Source: Candidatus Saccharibacteria bacterium
GTDB taxonomy: Bacteria; Patescibacteriota; Saccharimonadia; Saccharimonadales; Saccharimonadaceae
Length of the DNA: 64,000 bases
Direction of reading: 5' to 3'
NCBI GenBank assembly: GCA_016789455.1
Contig: JAEUQU010000002.1
Coordinates: 186,001 to 250,000, forward strand
Shown: one piece after another, positions 33,994 through 42,684 of the stretch
Numbering within the stretch: the first letter of the stretch is position 1
Layout of the letters: the number at the start of each line of letters is the position of its first letter
Position numbers and translations under genes: made by a program
Notes under the pieces: generated by a model
Told to the model about the DNA's origin: nothing
What the model saw: only the letters and a program-made list of their open reading frames with translations
Databases searched by the model: none

Positions 33994-35691
33994 ATGTCTG
34001 AAGCATATCATTTTTTACCGGAACAACTGTCGACCGACGCACCTGCTCCCCGCGAGCGGCTGCGTCTGGTCAGGGTTGCCGAGCAGGAGGGGCCGGAAGG
34101 TGCCGAGGCGCACATTGGCAAGGTTATCGCCATGGGGCAGTGTGCGGTGGCGGAGGCGCGGTCGGAAGCGGTAGAGGTCTTTGCCGAACTGAGTGGTCGC
34201 ATCATTGATACCGACCTGCTGAACAGTGCCGTCGACCTGTCCGAAGCGGAGCAGGCCGGGGCACTCCGTATCGGTATTGCCGACGGTGAGGCGCTTGCTG
34301 TCAACGGTCAAGTCATCAGGCTTACGGAAAAACAACGCTTCATCTTCAACGTTTTGATGACCGTTGGACGCGGCCAGTCCCTGGCATCGGCAGAGATAGA
34401 TGCTTTCGGCTTCATGCCGCCCGAAACAACCAGGGACGCCGTGCATAGCGCGCGGCGACGGGCTCTTCAAGGACTGCGGGCCATGCTGGAGCTGGCGGCG
34501 CCGGAAGTTCCGGTGCTGGAGTTCGATACGACTAATAGTAAGCGTGTTCGCTATGGTGCACGCCGGGCATTATTCTTTGAAACGGTCGAGCTAGACGGAA
34601 CCGAGCCGGAAATAGTCTTTAGCGCACGGGCGGGAGCGGCCCAAGTGTCGGCGCCAAGCGCAAAAAAGATAACCGCTCCAAAGGCTGCCGTCTCCAGGAA
34701 AAAGACCCCTAGGCGTACCGCCGGCACAGCTGTAGGGGAAGCCGGGGAGGAGACCATCGACTATGTAGACCGTGGAGTCGGCCTTGAGGCCGCCATCGGC
34801 CGGGCTGCCCTGCTGAGTGCGGCAGAGGAGGTGGAGCTGGCCAAGGCTATCGAGGTGGGTGTGCTCGCCGCTGAGCGACTGGCTGCGCTGAAGGCCGCCG
34901 GCGACACTGACCTTGTGCTGCGGCGTGATCTGAGGATGCTGCAGCGGCAAGGTGAGGCTGCTAAGCGCCGCATGATTGAATCCAACCTGCGGCTGGTGAA
35001 GAAGTTCGTGAGTAAATACCCTGACATACCGCTCGATTATGACGAGAAGATGCAGGAAGGCGTCTTTGGTCTCATCCGTGCCGTCGAGAAGTTTGATTAC
35101 ACCCAGGGCTACAAGTTCTCAACCTATGCGGTCAACTGGATCAGAGAGTCGATCGGCAGCGCCATCAAGCGCAAGGGGCGTGCGGTGTATCTGCCAAAGT
35201 ATGTCGTCAAAGAGATGCAGCATATGTACGCTAGCCGGGATCGCTTGGAGTCGCGGTTGGGTCGGACGGTCACCAATGACGAACTGGCGGATGAGATCGG
35301 CATGACGTCGCAGCGCATCGCCGAGCTACTGAGTTATGATAGGTCGACGGTCAGTCTTGATGCCCCCATGGGAGATGAGAACGGGGCGCCCTTCGGCGCA
35401 TCGTTGGATGCCGCGCCTGCTCCGCCGGATATTCCCCGGCCCGACGGAGCAGCACTACATGACGATCTAGTGGTGGCACTCGGCGATCTTGATGAGCGCG
35501 AGCGTAGGGCCATCGTCCTGAGCTTCGGCCTGCTCTCTGGCATACAAATGGAGCCGGACGAGGTGGGCAGGGCTATCGGCGTCTCGGAGGGTACGGTCCG
35601 CAAGTTCGTCCGCACGGGGATGGGAAAGATCCGTGATGGCGGGCATGCGGCTGCACTTCTTAGATATTGTGGGCAAAAAGAAGCCAGCTGA
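33994..35691 (+). CDS. Sigma-70 factor with N-terminal winged-helix-like extension
   Basis: A 565-residue RNA polymerase sigma factor. The C-terminal 320 residues hold region 1.2 (about 250-285), region 2 ('ESNLRLVKKFVSKY' through 'YKFSTYAVNWIRESI', about 330-395), region 3 and region 4 ('IGVSEGTVRKFVRTGMGKIRD', about 528-548). The N-terminal 200 residues are unusual: 'LAVNGQVIRLTEKQRFIFNVLMT' and the following helices look like an OmpR/SARP-type winged-helix module, joined by an Ala/Lys-rich linker. It could be the housekeeping RpoD of this organism or an alternative sigma. AAGGAG lies 7 bp before the ATG at 33994; the open frame to 33883 overlaps the divergent GH13 start. Confidence 0.82.
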   Translation: MSEAYHFLPEQLSTDAPAPRERLRLVRVAEQEGPEGAEAHIGKVIAMGQCAVAEARSEAVEVFAELSGRIIDTDLLNSAVDLSEAEQAGALRIGIADGEALAVNGQVIRLTEKQRFIFNVLMTVGRGQSLASAEIDAFGFMPPETTRDAVHSARRRALQGLRAMLELAAPEVPVLEFDTTNSKRVRYGARRALFFETVELDGTEPEIVFSARAGAAQVSAPSAKKITAPKAAVSRKKTPRRTAGTAVGEAGEETIDYVDRGVGLEAAIGRAALLSAAEEVELAKAIEVGVLAAERLAALKAAGDTDLVLRRDLRMLQRQGEAAKRRMIESNLRLVKKFVSKYPDIPLDYDEKMQEGVFGLIRAVEKFDYTQGYKFSTYAVNWIRESIGSAIKRKGRAVYLPKYVVKEMQHMYASRDRLESRLGRTVTNDELADEIGMTSQRIAELLSYDRSTVSLDAPMGDENGAPFGASLDAAPAPPDIPRPDGAALHDDLVVALGDLDERERRAIVLSFGLLSGIQMEPDEVGRAIGVSEGTVRKFVRTGMGKIRDGGHAAALLRYCGQKEAS

Positions 35692-35746
35692 CGCGGCGGG
35701 ATCGAGGCACTCTTGGCGTATGTACGAGATTAACAGGCTTTATCTA

Positions 35747-35775
35747 TTGGAATAACCGAAGTTTTATGGTAGTAT
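35747..35775 (+). promoter_or_regulatory. rplS promoter
   Basis: TTGGAA (35747-35752), 17 bp, TAGTAT (35770-35775), about 43 bp before the ATG. Confidence 0.65.
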
Positions 35776-35818
35776 TGTGTGGATTGAAGACTAATTTGAA
35801 GGTAAAAAGAAGTAATTT

Positions 35819-36235
35819 ATGTTCTCACTTATCCAAAAAGTAGAAGCAGAGCACAAGAAGCAGAAGGTCGTCGACGTCCGTAGCGGCGACACTGTTCGCG
35901 TCTACCAGAAGATCCAGGAAGGCAACAAAGAGCGTGTCCAGATGTTCGAGGGTGTCGTTCTGTGCACCAGCCGCCGCGACAGCCTGACCAACACCATCAC
36001 CGTGCGTCGTATCGCCAGCGGTGTCGGCGTCGAGAAGACGTTCCTGCTGCACAGCCCGCTGATCACCAAGGTTGAAGTTACCAAGCGTACCAAGGTCCGC
36101 CGTAACTACCTGACCTACCTGCGCCAGCGCAGCGGTAAGTCGGCCCGCCTGACCGGCGTCGACTTTGACCGCAAGGCCGTCAACGATGTCGAAGTAGCCG
36201 CTCCGGCTACCGAGACTGCTGAAGAAGCCAAGTAG
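35819..36235 (+). CDS. rplS: Ribosomal protein L19
   Basis: A 138-residue L19 of the 50S subunit, located at the 30S-50S interface. Recognisable segments: 'RVYQKIQEGNKERVQMFEGVVL', 'VRRIASGVGVEKTFLLHSPLI' and 'VRRNYLTYLRQRSGKSARL'. A C-terminal acidic tail of about 25 residues ('ATETAEEAK') extends beyond the usual end. Followed by a terminator and then rnhB, the frequent genome neighbour of rplS. Confidence 0.95.
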   Translation: MFSLIQKVEAEHKKQKVVDVRSGDTVRVYQKIQEGNKERVQMFEGVVLCTSRRDSLTNTITVRRIASGVGVEKTFLLHSPLITKVEVTKRTKVRRNYLTYLRQRSGKSARLTGVDFDRKAVNDVEVAAPATETAEEAK

Positions 36236-36253
36236 ACATCTCTGCTATCAAGA

Positions 36254-36279
36254 ATCTCCGCTCCGGCGGAGATTTTTTG
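36254..36279 (+). terminator. Terminator of rplS
   Basis: ATCTCCG/CGGAGAT hairpin with a six-base loop and six Ts. Confidence 0.8.
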
Positions 36280-36310
36280 TTGCCCTATGCCGGCGCGGCT
36301 TACGGAGTGG

Positions 36311-36316
36311 TACACT
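36311..36316 (+). promoter_or_regulatory. -10 of rnhB-yraN (leaderless candidate)
   Basis: TACACT ends 6 bp before the ATG at 36323, so no room remains for a leader. Confidence 0.4.
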
Positions 36317-36322
36317 GGGCGC

Positions 36323-37255
36323 ATGATTATCGGACTGGATGAAGTGGGGCGTGGCGCCTGGGCCGGGCCGGTGGTGGTGGCTGCTGCCGGCATAGAGCCG
36401 GACCGGCTGGCCGGCCTGAACGACAGCAAACTGCTGACAAAGCGGCGGCGCGAGGCGCTGGTGCCGCTAATTCGCCAGGAGGCGGCGTTCATTGGGATCG
36501 GCTGGGTATCGGCACGGACGATTGATGCCATCGGCATGTCGGCGTCGCTGAAGTTGGCAGCCGAACGGGCGGTCGAGGGGCTGAGTGTGCCGTTTGACGA
36601 GATTATCATCGATGGGACTATCAAGCTGCTCGATCATCCGCTGGCTTCGACACTGCCCAAGGCCGACACGCTGATTCCGTCGGTCATGGCGGCGTCAGTC
36701 ATCGCCAAGGTGGCACGCGACGACTATATGGCGGCACTGGCGGGCATATTCCCGGCCTATGGGTTTGAAAAACACGTCGGCTATGGCACGGCGGCGCACA
36801 CGGCAGCCTTGCGGGCGCATGGCGTCAGCGCACTGCACCGCCAGAGCTTCGCACCGATGAGCGGCATGGTGGGCTGGACGGCCAAGCCGGTCAAGGCACA
36901 TACCGGCATCGCGCCTACGGCAGGCCAGGCCGCCGAGACGCTGGCGGCTGAGTGGCTGGTTCGCCAGGGATATGCGGTGATTGAACGGAATTGGCGCACG
37001 CGAGGCTGTGAAATTGATATTATTGCGCAGAAGGATAGTGCGGTGTCATTCGTCGAGGTGAAGTATCGGCGCAGTACTGCCAGTGGTCGCGGCCTGGATT
37101 ATGTCACGCCTGCCAAACAGCGCCAAATGAACTATGCCGCCGAAGTCTGGCGGCATAGTCATGGGTACACTGGCGATTACCGCTTGGCGGCGCTCGAAGT
37201 CGGCGGCCTACCGATGCAGGTCACGGAATTTGTGTCAGATATTCACGCAGGCTAG
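36323..37255 (+). CDS. rnhB: RNase HII fused to YraN/UPF0102 nuclease-like domain
   Basis: A 310-residue fusion. The RNase HII part (about 1-190) has the catalytic 'GLDEVGRGAWAGPVV' (Asp5, Glu6), 'IIIDGTIKL' and 'KVARDDYMA', and removes RNA from DNA-RNA hybrids. The YraN part (about 203-310) has 'AAEWLVRQGYAVIERNWR', 'CEIDIIAQK' and 'VSFVEVKYRR', i.e. the D...E-x-K core of a restriction-endonuclease fold. In most bacteria rnhB and yraN are separate neighbouring genes. The start is the ATG at the RNase HII N-terminus, not the one at 36287. The 3' end overlaps the convergent aminopeptidase gene by 35 bp. Confidence 0.9.
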   Translation: MIIGLDEVGRGAWAGPVVVAAAGIEPDRLAGLNDSKLLTKRRREALVPLIRQEAAFIGIGWVSARTIDAIGMSASLKLAAERAVEGLSVPFDEIIIDGTIKLLDHPLASTLPKADTLIPSVMAASVIAKVARDDYMAALAGIFPAYGFEKHVGYGTAAHTAALRAHGVSALHRQSFAPMSGMVGWTAKPVKAHTGIAPTAGQAAETLAAEWLVRQGYAVIERNWRTRGCEIDIIAQKDSAVSFVEVKYRRSTASGRGLDYVTPAKQRQMNYAAEVWRHSHGYTGDYRLAALEVGGLPMQVTEFVSDIHAG

Positions 37256-39749
37256 GCTCGTCGCGCTCGAACCACTCGGTGCGGGCGCGGATATCTTCGA
37301 TGCCGATGGTGATGGCGCGGTGCAGGGCGACGTCATCGAGCAGCGGTGTGAAGAAGTCACTGTAGCGCTTAAGCCATTCCTGGCCCAGCAGGGCACCGGA
37401 GGCGTAGCGCGGATAGTCGTCGTATGACTTGTCGGACTTGAAGTGCTCCTCAATCCAGTCCCAGCTGTTGGTCAGCCACTCCCAGGTCAACTCACGGCCG
37501 TGCTTCTTGCGGATGAGGTAGATCAGCCAGAAGGCGACATCCTGGGTGCGGACGATCTTGGGGTCAGTGACGTGGCCAAGCAGCTTCTTGATGATTTCGG
37601 TGTCGCGGGTGGCCGACATCGAGCTGGCCAGGCTCTGGCGCTCCTCGGCCGAAGTCGATGCCTTGTAGAGGGCGAGCAGCTTGTGGTACCCATCGATGCC
37701 ACGCCAGCGGGCCCCGGCTGAATAGACGATGCCGCGCAGGTCGACCGGCAGTTCCTGTGGTTTTTCAAAGCGGTCAAAGTCAGCCAGGGCGGCGTCGACG
37801 GCCGGCTGGTACTCGGCCCAGACGGCCAAGCTGTAGATGGAGGCACGCAACTTGCGCTCTTCCTCGGTGTCGCTGTCACGTGGTGCGGTGCCGAGGCGTT
37901 CGAACTGCTCGCGTACCAGCTCAAGCACCAGCCGCTTGAGACCGTCTTCCATCTCCTTGTTGTGCTCGCTGAAGTGACGGGCATCGCTGATGACCAGGGC
38001 GATCATGTCCCAGATGGCATCCTTGTCCTCGTGCTTGTAGGCCGAGATAAGTTTGACGGCCTCAACCAGCGGCAATTCGCCGCCGCGTGCCAGCAGCAGG
38101 GTCTCGTGCAGGATACGCAGCCGGTCGATCGGTGCGAAGATGCCGCTTTCCAACTGGCGGCGGATGTAAGCCTGATGCTCCTCGTCCTCGTAATGCGTGA
38201 CGAAGAAGCCGTTGCCGCCCAGGTTGAGCATCAGCGGCTTGTCGGACTCAAGCTGGGCTTCGGCCTTGCGCTGCTCCAGCAGGGGTACTGACATCTCGTG
38301 GTTGGGGAAGAGCGGCACCGGCCAGAGCGATTCGTAATCCTTGTCGCTCATCAGTAGGCGGCGCTGGTGCAAAGAGGCGTTGCTGCCATCCTGCTTGACG
38401 GTGACCATCGGGTAGCCGGGCTTGTAGATCCAAGCGTGCATGAAGGCGCCGATGTCATGGCCGGATGCATGGCTGAAAGCGTCCCATAGGTCATCGGCGA
38501 CGGTGTTGCCGAAGGCATGCTTGTTGAAGTAGGCTTGCAGTCCCTTGCGGAAGGCGTCCTCACCGATGTAAGCCCGCAACATCTTCAGGACGTTGGCACC
38601 TTTGGCATAGACAATAGCCGGGTCAAACAGGGTGCTGATCTGGTCGGGATGGTGCACCGGCAGGCTGACTGGCTGGACGCCGGGCAGACAGTCGCGGCGC
38701 AGCGAGACGACGGTGTCATGTGAGGCGAAATCGAGCCAGCAGTCCCAATCCGGGTGGATGGCATCGATGGCAACGCACTCCATCATGGCGGCAAAGCTCT
38801 CGTTCAGCCAGAGGTCGTTCCACCACTGCATGGTCACCAGGTTGCCAAACCATTGGTGGGACAGCTCATGGGCCACGACGGTCGCAACGTACTGCTTCTG
38901 GCTGACGCTGCTGTTCTGAGGATCAACCAGTAGTGTGCTCTCGCGGTAAGTTATAAGACCCCAGTTCTCCATGGCGCCGGCCGAGAAGTCGGGCACGGCT
39001 ACCATGTCGGCTTTGACCAGTGGGTAGTCGACGCCGAAGTAGTCATTGAAGAAATCGATGACCTGGGCGGCAAAGGCTACAGGGAAGTCGAGGCCGTCCG
39101 CAGGCTGAGCATGCGTAGCGTAGGCCCGGACGACAACGCCGGACTTAGTGACGGCCTCGCGGTACTGCAACTCACCGACGACGAAAGCGAGCAGGTAGGT
39201 GCTCATCTTCGGCGTGGTCTCAAAGGTGGTCACAAGGTGGTCGTTCGTCTTGTTCTGTTCTTTGACAGGCGTGTTGCTCAGCACGGTGATGTCCTGCTCG
39301 GTGGTCAGAGTCAGGTCGAAAGTGGCCTTGGCCTCGGGTTCGTCGACGCAGGGGAAGACCTCGCGGGCGTGGTGGCTTTCAAACTGGGTGGCCAGCAGTT
39401 CCTTCTTTTTGCCCTCATGCTCGAAGTAGCAGGGGTAGAGGCCGTGCATCGGGTTGGTGATGTGGCCGCTGAATTCCACCTGGATGCGGTACTCCTCGTG
39501 CGGTTTGATGGCGTCGCTGACGATGCGCAGTTCATCGTCCTGCTCATGCGTGAAGGTGGCATCGGCGTCATTGACCTTGACGCTGCTGATGACCAGTTCC
39601 TTGGCATGCAGGCTCAGATGATCACGGTGCTGGGCAGTGCCGGTAATAATGACCGTACCGACGAAGCGACGCTCCTTGCGGAGCAATGTCAGGTCAAGCT
39701 CGTAGTGCTTGGGCTGGAATGAAGTATAGAGGCGGGTGATTGCTTGCAT
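37221..39749 (-). CDS. M1 family aminopeptidase (aminopeptidase N type)
   Basis: An 842-residue zinc metallopeptidase that cleaves N-terminal residues from peptides. The exopeptidase motif 'GAMENWG' (about 259-265), the zinc motif 'HELSHQWFGN' with the downstream 'NESFA' Glu, and a large C-terminal helical ERAP1-like domain are present. No signal peptide, so cytosolic. With the peptide-binding protein and PepP it supports amino-acid recovery from peptides, which matters if the cell cannot make amino acids; that last point is inference. Confidence 0.93.
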   Translation of the reverse strand: MQAITRLYTSFQPKHYELDLTLLRKERRFVGTVIITGTAQHRDHLSLHAKELVISSVKVNDADATFTHEQDDELRIVSDAIKPHEEYRIQVEFSGHITNPMHGLYPCYFEHEGKKKELLATQFESHHAREVFPCVDEPEAKATFDLTLTTEQDITVLSNTPVKEQNKTNDHLVTTFETTPKMSTYLLAFVVGELQYREAVTKSGVVVRAYATHAQPADGLDFPVAFAAQVIDFFNDYFGVDYPLVKADMVAVPDFSAGAMENWGLITYRESTLLVDPQNSSVSQKQYVATVVAHELSHQWFGNLVTMQWWNDLWLNESFAAMMECVAIDAIHPDWDCWLDFASHDTVVSLRRDCLPGVQPVSLPVHHPDQISTLFDPAIVYAKGANVLKMLRAYIGEDAFRKGLQAYFNKHAFGNTVADDLWDAFSHASGHDIGAFMHAWIYKPGYPMVTVKQDGSNASLHQRRLLMSDKDYESLWPVPLFPNHEMSVPLLEQRKAEAQLESDKPLMLNLGGNGFFVTHYEDEEHQAYIRRQLESGIFAPIDRLRILHETLLLARGGELPLVEAVKLISAYKHEDKDAIWDMIALVISDARHFSEHNKEMEDGLKRLVLELVREQFERLGTAPRDSDTEEERKLRASIYSLAVWAEYQPAVDAALADFDRFEKPQELPVDLRGIVYSAGARWRGIDGYHKLLALYKASTSAEERQSLASSMSATRDTEIIKKLLGHVTDPKIVRTQDVAFWLIYLIRKKHGRELTWEWLTNSWDWIEEHFKSDKSYDDYPRYASGALLGQEWLKRYSDFFTPLLDDVALHRAITIGIEDIRARTEWFERDEPSLREYLTQIP

Positions 39750-39838
39750 ACTTACCAGTGTAGCAAACTGACGTGGCGTATATTTATGAAAATGCTTACA
39801 AGAAAAAGACCCGTCCCGGAGGACAGGTCATTTTCTTG

Positions 39839-40174
39839 GTGGACCTTCGGCGGGCGTTCGCGCACCCGTCGTGGGAGACGCGGCGGTTGCTCGCGATGAC
39901 GGAGGGGTGGCCGGACGCGGACGCCATGCCCGTTCCTACGCAGGTCACAGTGCCGACCTCACGTCAGCCAGCCTCGCTGGAGGAGCGCCTGGGCCCCGCA
40001 GGAGTCGAGGGGCTGATCACCGCCTTCCGTGGCGGCACCACCAAGCTGGAGCTGGCGGAGCGGTATGGCACGAGCGTCAGCAGCGTCTCGCGACTGCTGC
40101 GTAAGCGGGGAGTGCGACTGTACGTCATGGAGAGGAAGTGGAGAAAGATGCGGCTGCGGCGAGGCCTGAGGTGA
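39839..40174 (+). CDS. Small HTH protein, resolvase-like DNA-binding helix, GC-rich cassette
   Basis: About 111 residues from the GTG at 39839; the open frame begins at 39773 and a GGAGG sits at 39818-39822, so the exact start is uncertain. The C-terminal half is a helix-turn-helix of the Hin/resolvase or Mor type: 'LITAFRGGTTKLELAERYGTSVSSVSRLLRKRG'-like order of helices, ending in a very basic tail. No catalytic recombinase domain is present, so it is more likely a DNA-binding regulator or a recombinase remnant. The 'DLRRAFAHPSWETRRLLAMTEG' N-terminus is unknown. GC-rich with a perfect 3' hairpin enclosing the stop codon. Confidence 0.6.
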   Translation: MDLRRAFAHPSWETRRLLAMTEGWPDADAMPVPTQVTVPTSRQPASLEERLGPAGVEGLITAFRGGTTKLELAERYGTSVSSVSRLLRKRGVRLYVMERKWRKMRLRRGLR

Positions 40175-40189
40175 GTTAAGCTCAGGCCT
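40162..40189 (+). terminator. Hairpin over the stop codon of the HTH gene
   Basis: AGGCCTGAG (40162-40170) pairs with CTCAGGCCT (40181-40189); the TGA stop lies in the loop. No T run. Confidence 0.5.
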
Positions 40190-40263
40190 GCGCAACTATT
40201 GCACATATCTGACCGCTTCTATACCATGAACTTTGTATTACAGTAAGCAAGGCTCCACCCGCA

Positions 40264-40869
40264 ATGTCGAAACACAGATTAAAACACGTCATACCAAGTT
40301 ACGCCGTCTACATGGGCCTGTTCATCGGAACCGGCTTTCTCTCCGGTGCGATTGTCCACCTGCCTCTCAATCCGGTGCGCTTCGCGATTATCGGCCTATT
40401 AGGGGCCGTCATATTCGTAGCCTCATCCACCATCAACGAGATCACGATCATGAAGCGGCAGGCGACGCATGCTGAAATTGCCAAACTGATCGTCTTCTCA
40501 ATACTGCTGGCCCTGGGCGTCGGCATGATCAGCGGCGGCGTGCAACATTTCGATGAAGTCCCGGAGTATGCCAGCAAGTTGATTCCCATTGGCGTACTGC
40601 TCTCCCTGCTGGGCTACGTGTTGAAAAATGGCATCGATCTGCATCGTAGGCAAACGCTCAAGCTGGCCGCTGCCGCGCTGGCATTTGTCATAGTTCTTGG
40701 CGGTGTGCTTGGTAGCTATGCCCAGTCATACAGCCAACAACCTCATGGGCACGACGGAGAGACCGAGCAGACGGCCGACGAGCCCACTGGTAGCAACCAG
40801 GATGCGACCGAAGAACAGCACGCCCAACCGGCAGTTGAGGAAGAGTCCTCCGACGGCCACGCTCACTGA
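40264..40869 (+). CDS. Membrane protein with His-rich C-terminus
   Basis: A 201-residue protein with about five hydrophobic segments (about 12-30, 37-55, 75-95, 110-125, 135-155). The extracytoplasmic or cytosolic tail (160-201) is acidic and ends 'SSDGHAH', with 'PHGHDGE' earlier. Such tails bind soft or borderline metals. It is the first gene of a cluster whose other members have Met/His motifs and DUF305 domains, so a role in copper handling is proposed. No known family recognised. Confidence 0.6.
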   Translation: MSKHRLKHVIPSYAVYMGLFIGTGFLSGAIVHLPLNPVRFAIIGLLGAVIFVASSTINEITIMKRQATHAEIAKLIVFSILLALGVGMISGGVQHFDEVPEYASKLIPIGVLLSLLGYVLKNGIDLHRRQTLKLAAAALAFVIVLGGVLGSYAQSYSQQPHGHDGETEQTADEPTGSNQDATEEQHAQPAVEEESSDGHAH

Positions 40870-40938
40870 TTATCCTGGTCAGGGGCACGCCGAGGACTTA
40901 GCTTCCTCGCACTCGATGCGATATACTAGTCAGAGAAC

Positions 40939-41355
40939 ATGGCAAATACACAAGTAAATATTACTCGCGGGCAACGTGCTGGCTTTGGCCAGGTGGTGCT
41001 CGCGTTTTTATTAATCCTTGCCGTCTTTATCACCAATACCAGCCTCACCTCCATCGCCACGCTCGGCACATCCCTAGGCCATCACTCGCCAGCCCGCTCG
41101 GCTATGGCGCACGGCAGCATGGGCGGCGATCACCCTAATCCTAGCTGCGCCACAGCCTGCATGTTAGCAAAGCCAACCCGGCGGCAACGCATCGGACGCA
41201 TCCTTAAGAAGCTTCAGAAGGTGCTGACGCCGCTACTGGCTGCCATTGGTCTGAGCCTTGGCTTCTCGGCTTTGGTTGACAAAGTCCATACATCGGCAGT
41301 CCGTGTGCTGCAAGTAGTGCCGGCCTACCGGCTCGTCGCCTGCTACATCAGTTGA
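40939..41355 (+). CDS. Membrane protein with His/Met/Cys cluster
   Basis: A 138-residue protein with an N-terminal helix (about 18-42) and a second hydrophobic segment (about 98-118). Between them lies 'HGSMGGDHPNPSCATACM', a run of His, Met and Cys suited to binding Cu(I). TATACT 11 bp before the ATG suggests a very short leader. Sits between the His-tail membrane protein and a DUF305 gene. Function inferred from neighbours only. Confidence 0.55.
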   Translation: MANTQVNITRGQRAGFGQVVLAFLLILAVFITNTSLTSIATLGTSLGHHSPARSAMAHGSMGGDHPNPSCATACMLAKPTRRQRIGRILKKLQKVLTPLLAAIGLSLGFSALVDKVHTSAVRVLQVVPAYRLVACYIS

Positions 41356-41402
41356 CCGCTCCTCTACGCTTCATTTTCAATTAGCATAAACAGGAGAGGC
41401 AT

Positions 41403-42077
41403 ATGAAGAAACTGACCGTTGGTAAAGCAATAATTGTACTTGCCGGTCTGTTGGCCGTTGTGGCGGCGGGCTGGTACGCGACTACTGCCAACCGCGACCA
41501 GACCGCCAGCACCGACAGCATGGCGGGCATGGATCATGGAGGCGCAGCGCAGCCTGCGCAGGACACTGTAGCCGACAATCTCGCAAAACTGACTGCCGAG
41601 TACAGTAGTCTGCAGGGTGATGAGTTTGACAAAAAATATGTCGGCGACATGATCGAGCACCACAAGGGTGCCGTCGACATGGCGAACATGGCCTTATCGA
41701 AAGCTAAGCATACCGAGCTCCAGACCATGGCCGGCTCAATCATCGAAAGCCAGTCGAAGGAAATTGAGACGATGACTGCCTGGCAAAAGGCATGGGGCTA
41801 TCCGGCAGTGATGGACGAGTTCATGATGGATCACAGCACTATGGGCATGACTGACATGGATGCGGCTTTCAAGGATAAGACGGGCGACGACTTCGACAAG
41901 ACATTCCTGCAGATGATGATTGAGCATCACCAGGGTGCTGTCGCCATGTCCCGTCCCGCTGCAACGAACGCCAAACACGACGAGGTGAAGCAGCTGGCCG
42001 CCGAGATAATTGCGGCCCAGGAGGCTGAAATTGCCCAGATGCAACAGTGGCTTGCCGACTGGGGTTACGGGCAATAG
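41403..42077 (+). CDS. DUF305 protein, tandem ferritin-like copper-associated
   Basis: A 224-residue exported protein. N-terminal hydrophobic helix (about 8-27) then a Met/His motif 'SMAGMDHGG', followed by two DUF305 repeats, each with 'MIEHHKGAV' or 'MIEHHQGAV' (about 82-90 and 179-187). DUF305 proteins are four-helix ferritin-like folds found with copper resistance genes; the paired EHH motifs are the likely metal ligands. GGAGAGG precedes the ATG. Strongest evidence that this cluster handles copper or silver. Confidence 0.8.
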   Translation: MKKLTVGKAIIVLAGLLAVVAAGWYATTANRDQTASTDSMAGMDHGGAAQPAQDTVADNLAKLTAEYSSLQGDEFDKKYVGDMIEHHKGAVDMANMALSKAKHTELQTMAGSIIESQSKEIETMTAWQKAWGYPAVMDEFMMDHSTMGMTDMDAAFKDKTGDDFDKTFLQMMIEHHQGAVAMSRPAATNAKHDEVKQLAAEIIAAQEAEIAQMQQWLADWGYGQ

Positions 42078-42171
42078 CGAGGACTTGCGATGAGTATATT
42101 CGCGAAAATCCTACATCGCATCAATAATACCCTGGGGGCACAAGTTGCCCTCAGGGGGATTGAGGGGGCGT

Positions 42172-42591
42172 ATGCGGGGACTTCTTAAAGCTACCCTATT
42201 GTTCTTCTTGCCTGGCGTGGTGCTGGGTGGCGCGGCTGTCTGGTGGCTGAAGGTCCAGCCACTTGCTGCCGATAACAACCGTTTGGCGGCCGAGAACCGG
42301 CGACTACCCGAGAAGCAAAGCTCGAGCCAGATCGTGAAGAATATAGAGACGATGAACATGAACGAGATGGTGGATGCGCTCCAGACGGCGCCCGACAGCG
42401 ACTTCGAACGGCAATACTTTTTATATGCAATTCAGCTCAACCACCAGGCTGCCGCGATAAATCGGATTAGCTCGGAGCGGACCAAGCGCGATGAACTCAA
42501 GAAGTTTAACGAGACGTATGGTAAGTTCTCGACAACAGCTTCTCAAGCGCTGCTGAAATGGCAGAAGGACTTGGGGCTGTCGCATCACTAG
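42172..42591 (+). CDS. Degenerate DUF305-like membrane protein
   Basis: A 139-residue protein from the ATG at 42172 (preceded by GAGGGGG). One N-terminal helix (about 4-25), a coiled-coil stretch 'AADNNRLAAENRRLPEK', and a C-terminal helical part. There 'FLYAIQLNHQAAAINRIS' occupies the place of the DUF305 'MIEHHxGAV' box but keeps only one His, and 'ALLKWQKDLGL' mirrors the DUF305 end. Probably a diverged paralog of the preceding gene that has lost metal ligands. Confidence 0.55.
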   Translation: MRGLLKATLLFFLPGVVLGGAAVWWLKVQPLAADNNRLAAENRRLPEKQSSSQIVKNIETMNMNEMVDALQTAPDSDFERQYFLYAIQLNHQAAAINRISSERTKRDELKKFNETYGKFSTTASQALLKWQKDLGLSHH

Positions 42592-42684
42592 CTAAAACAT
42601 TGCATAGAGAACATGTCAACTAGGCTCGATGATTTTGGTTCAGAACGCCTTTAGAAGTTGGCTGGGCGCATTAACTAGCCATTT

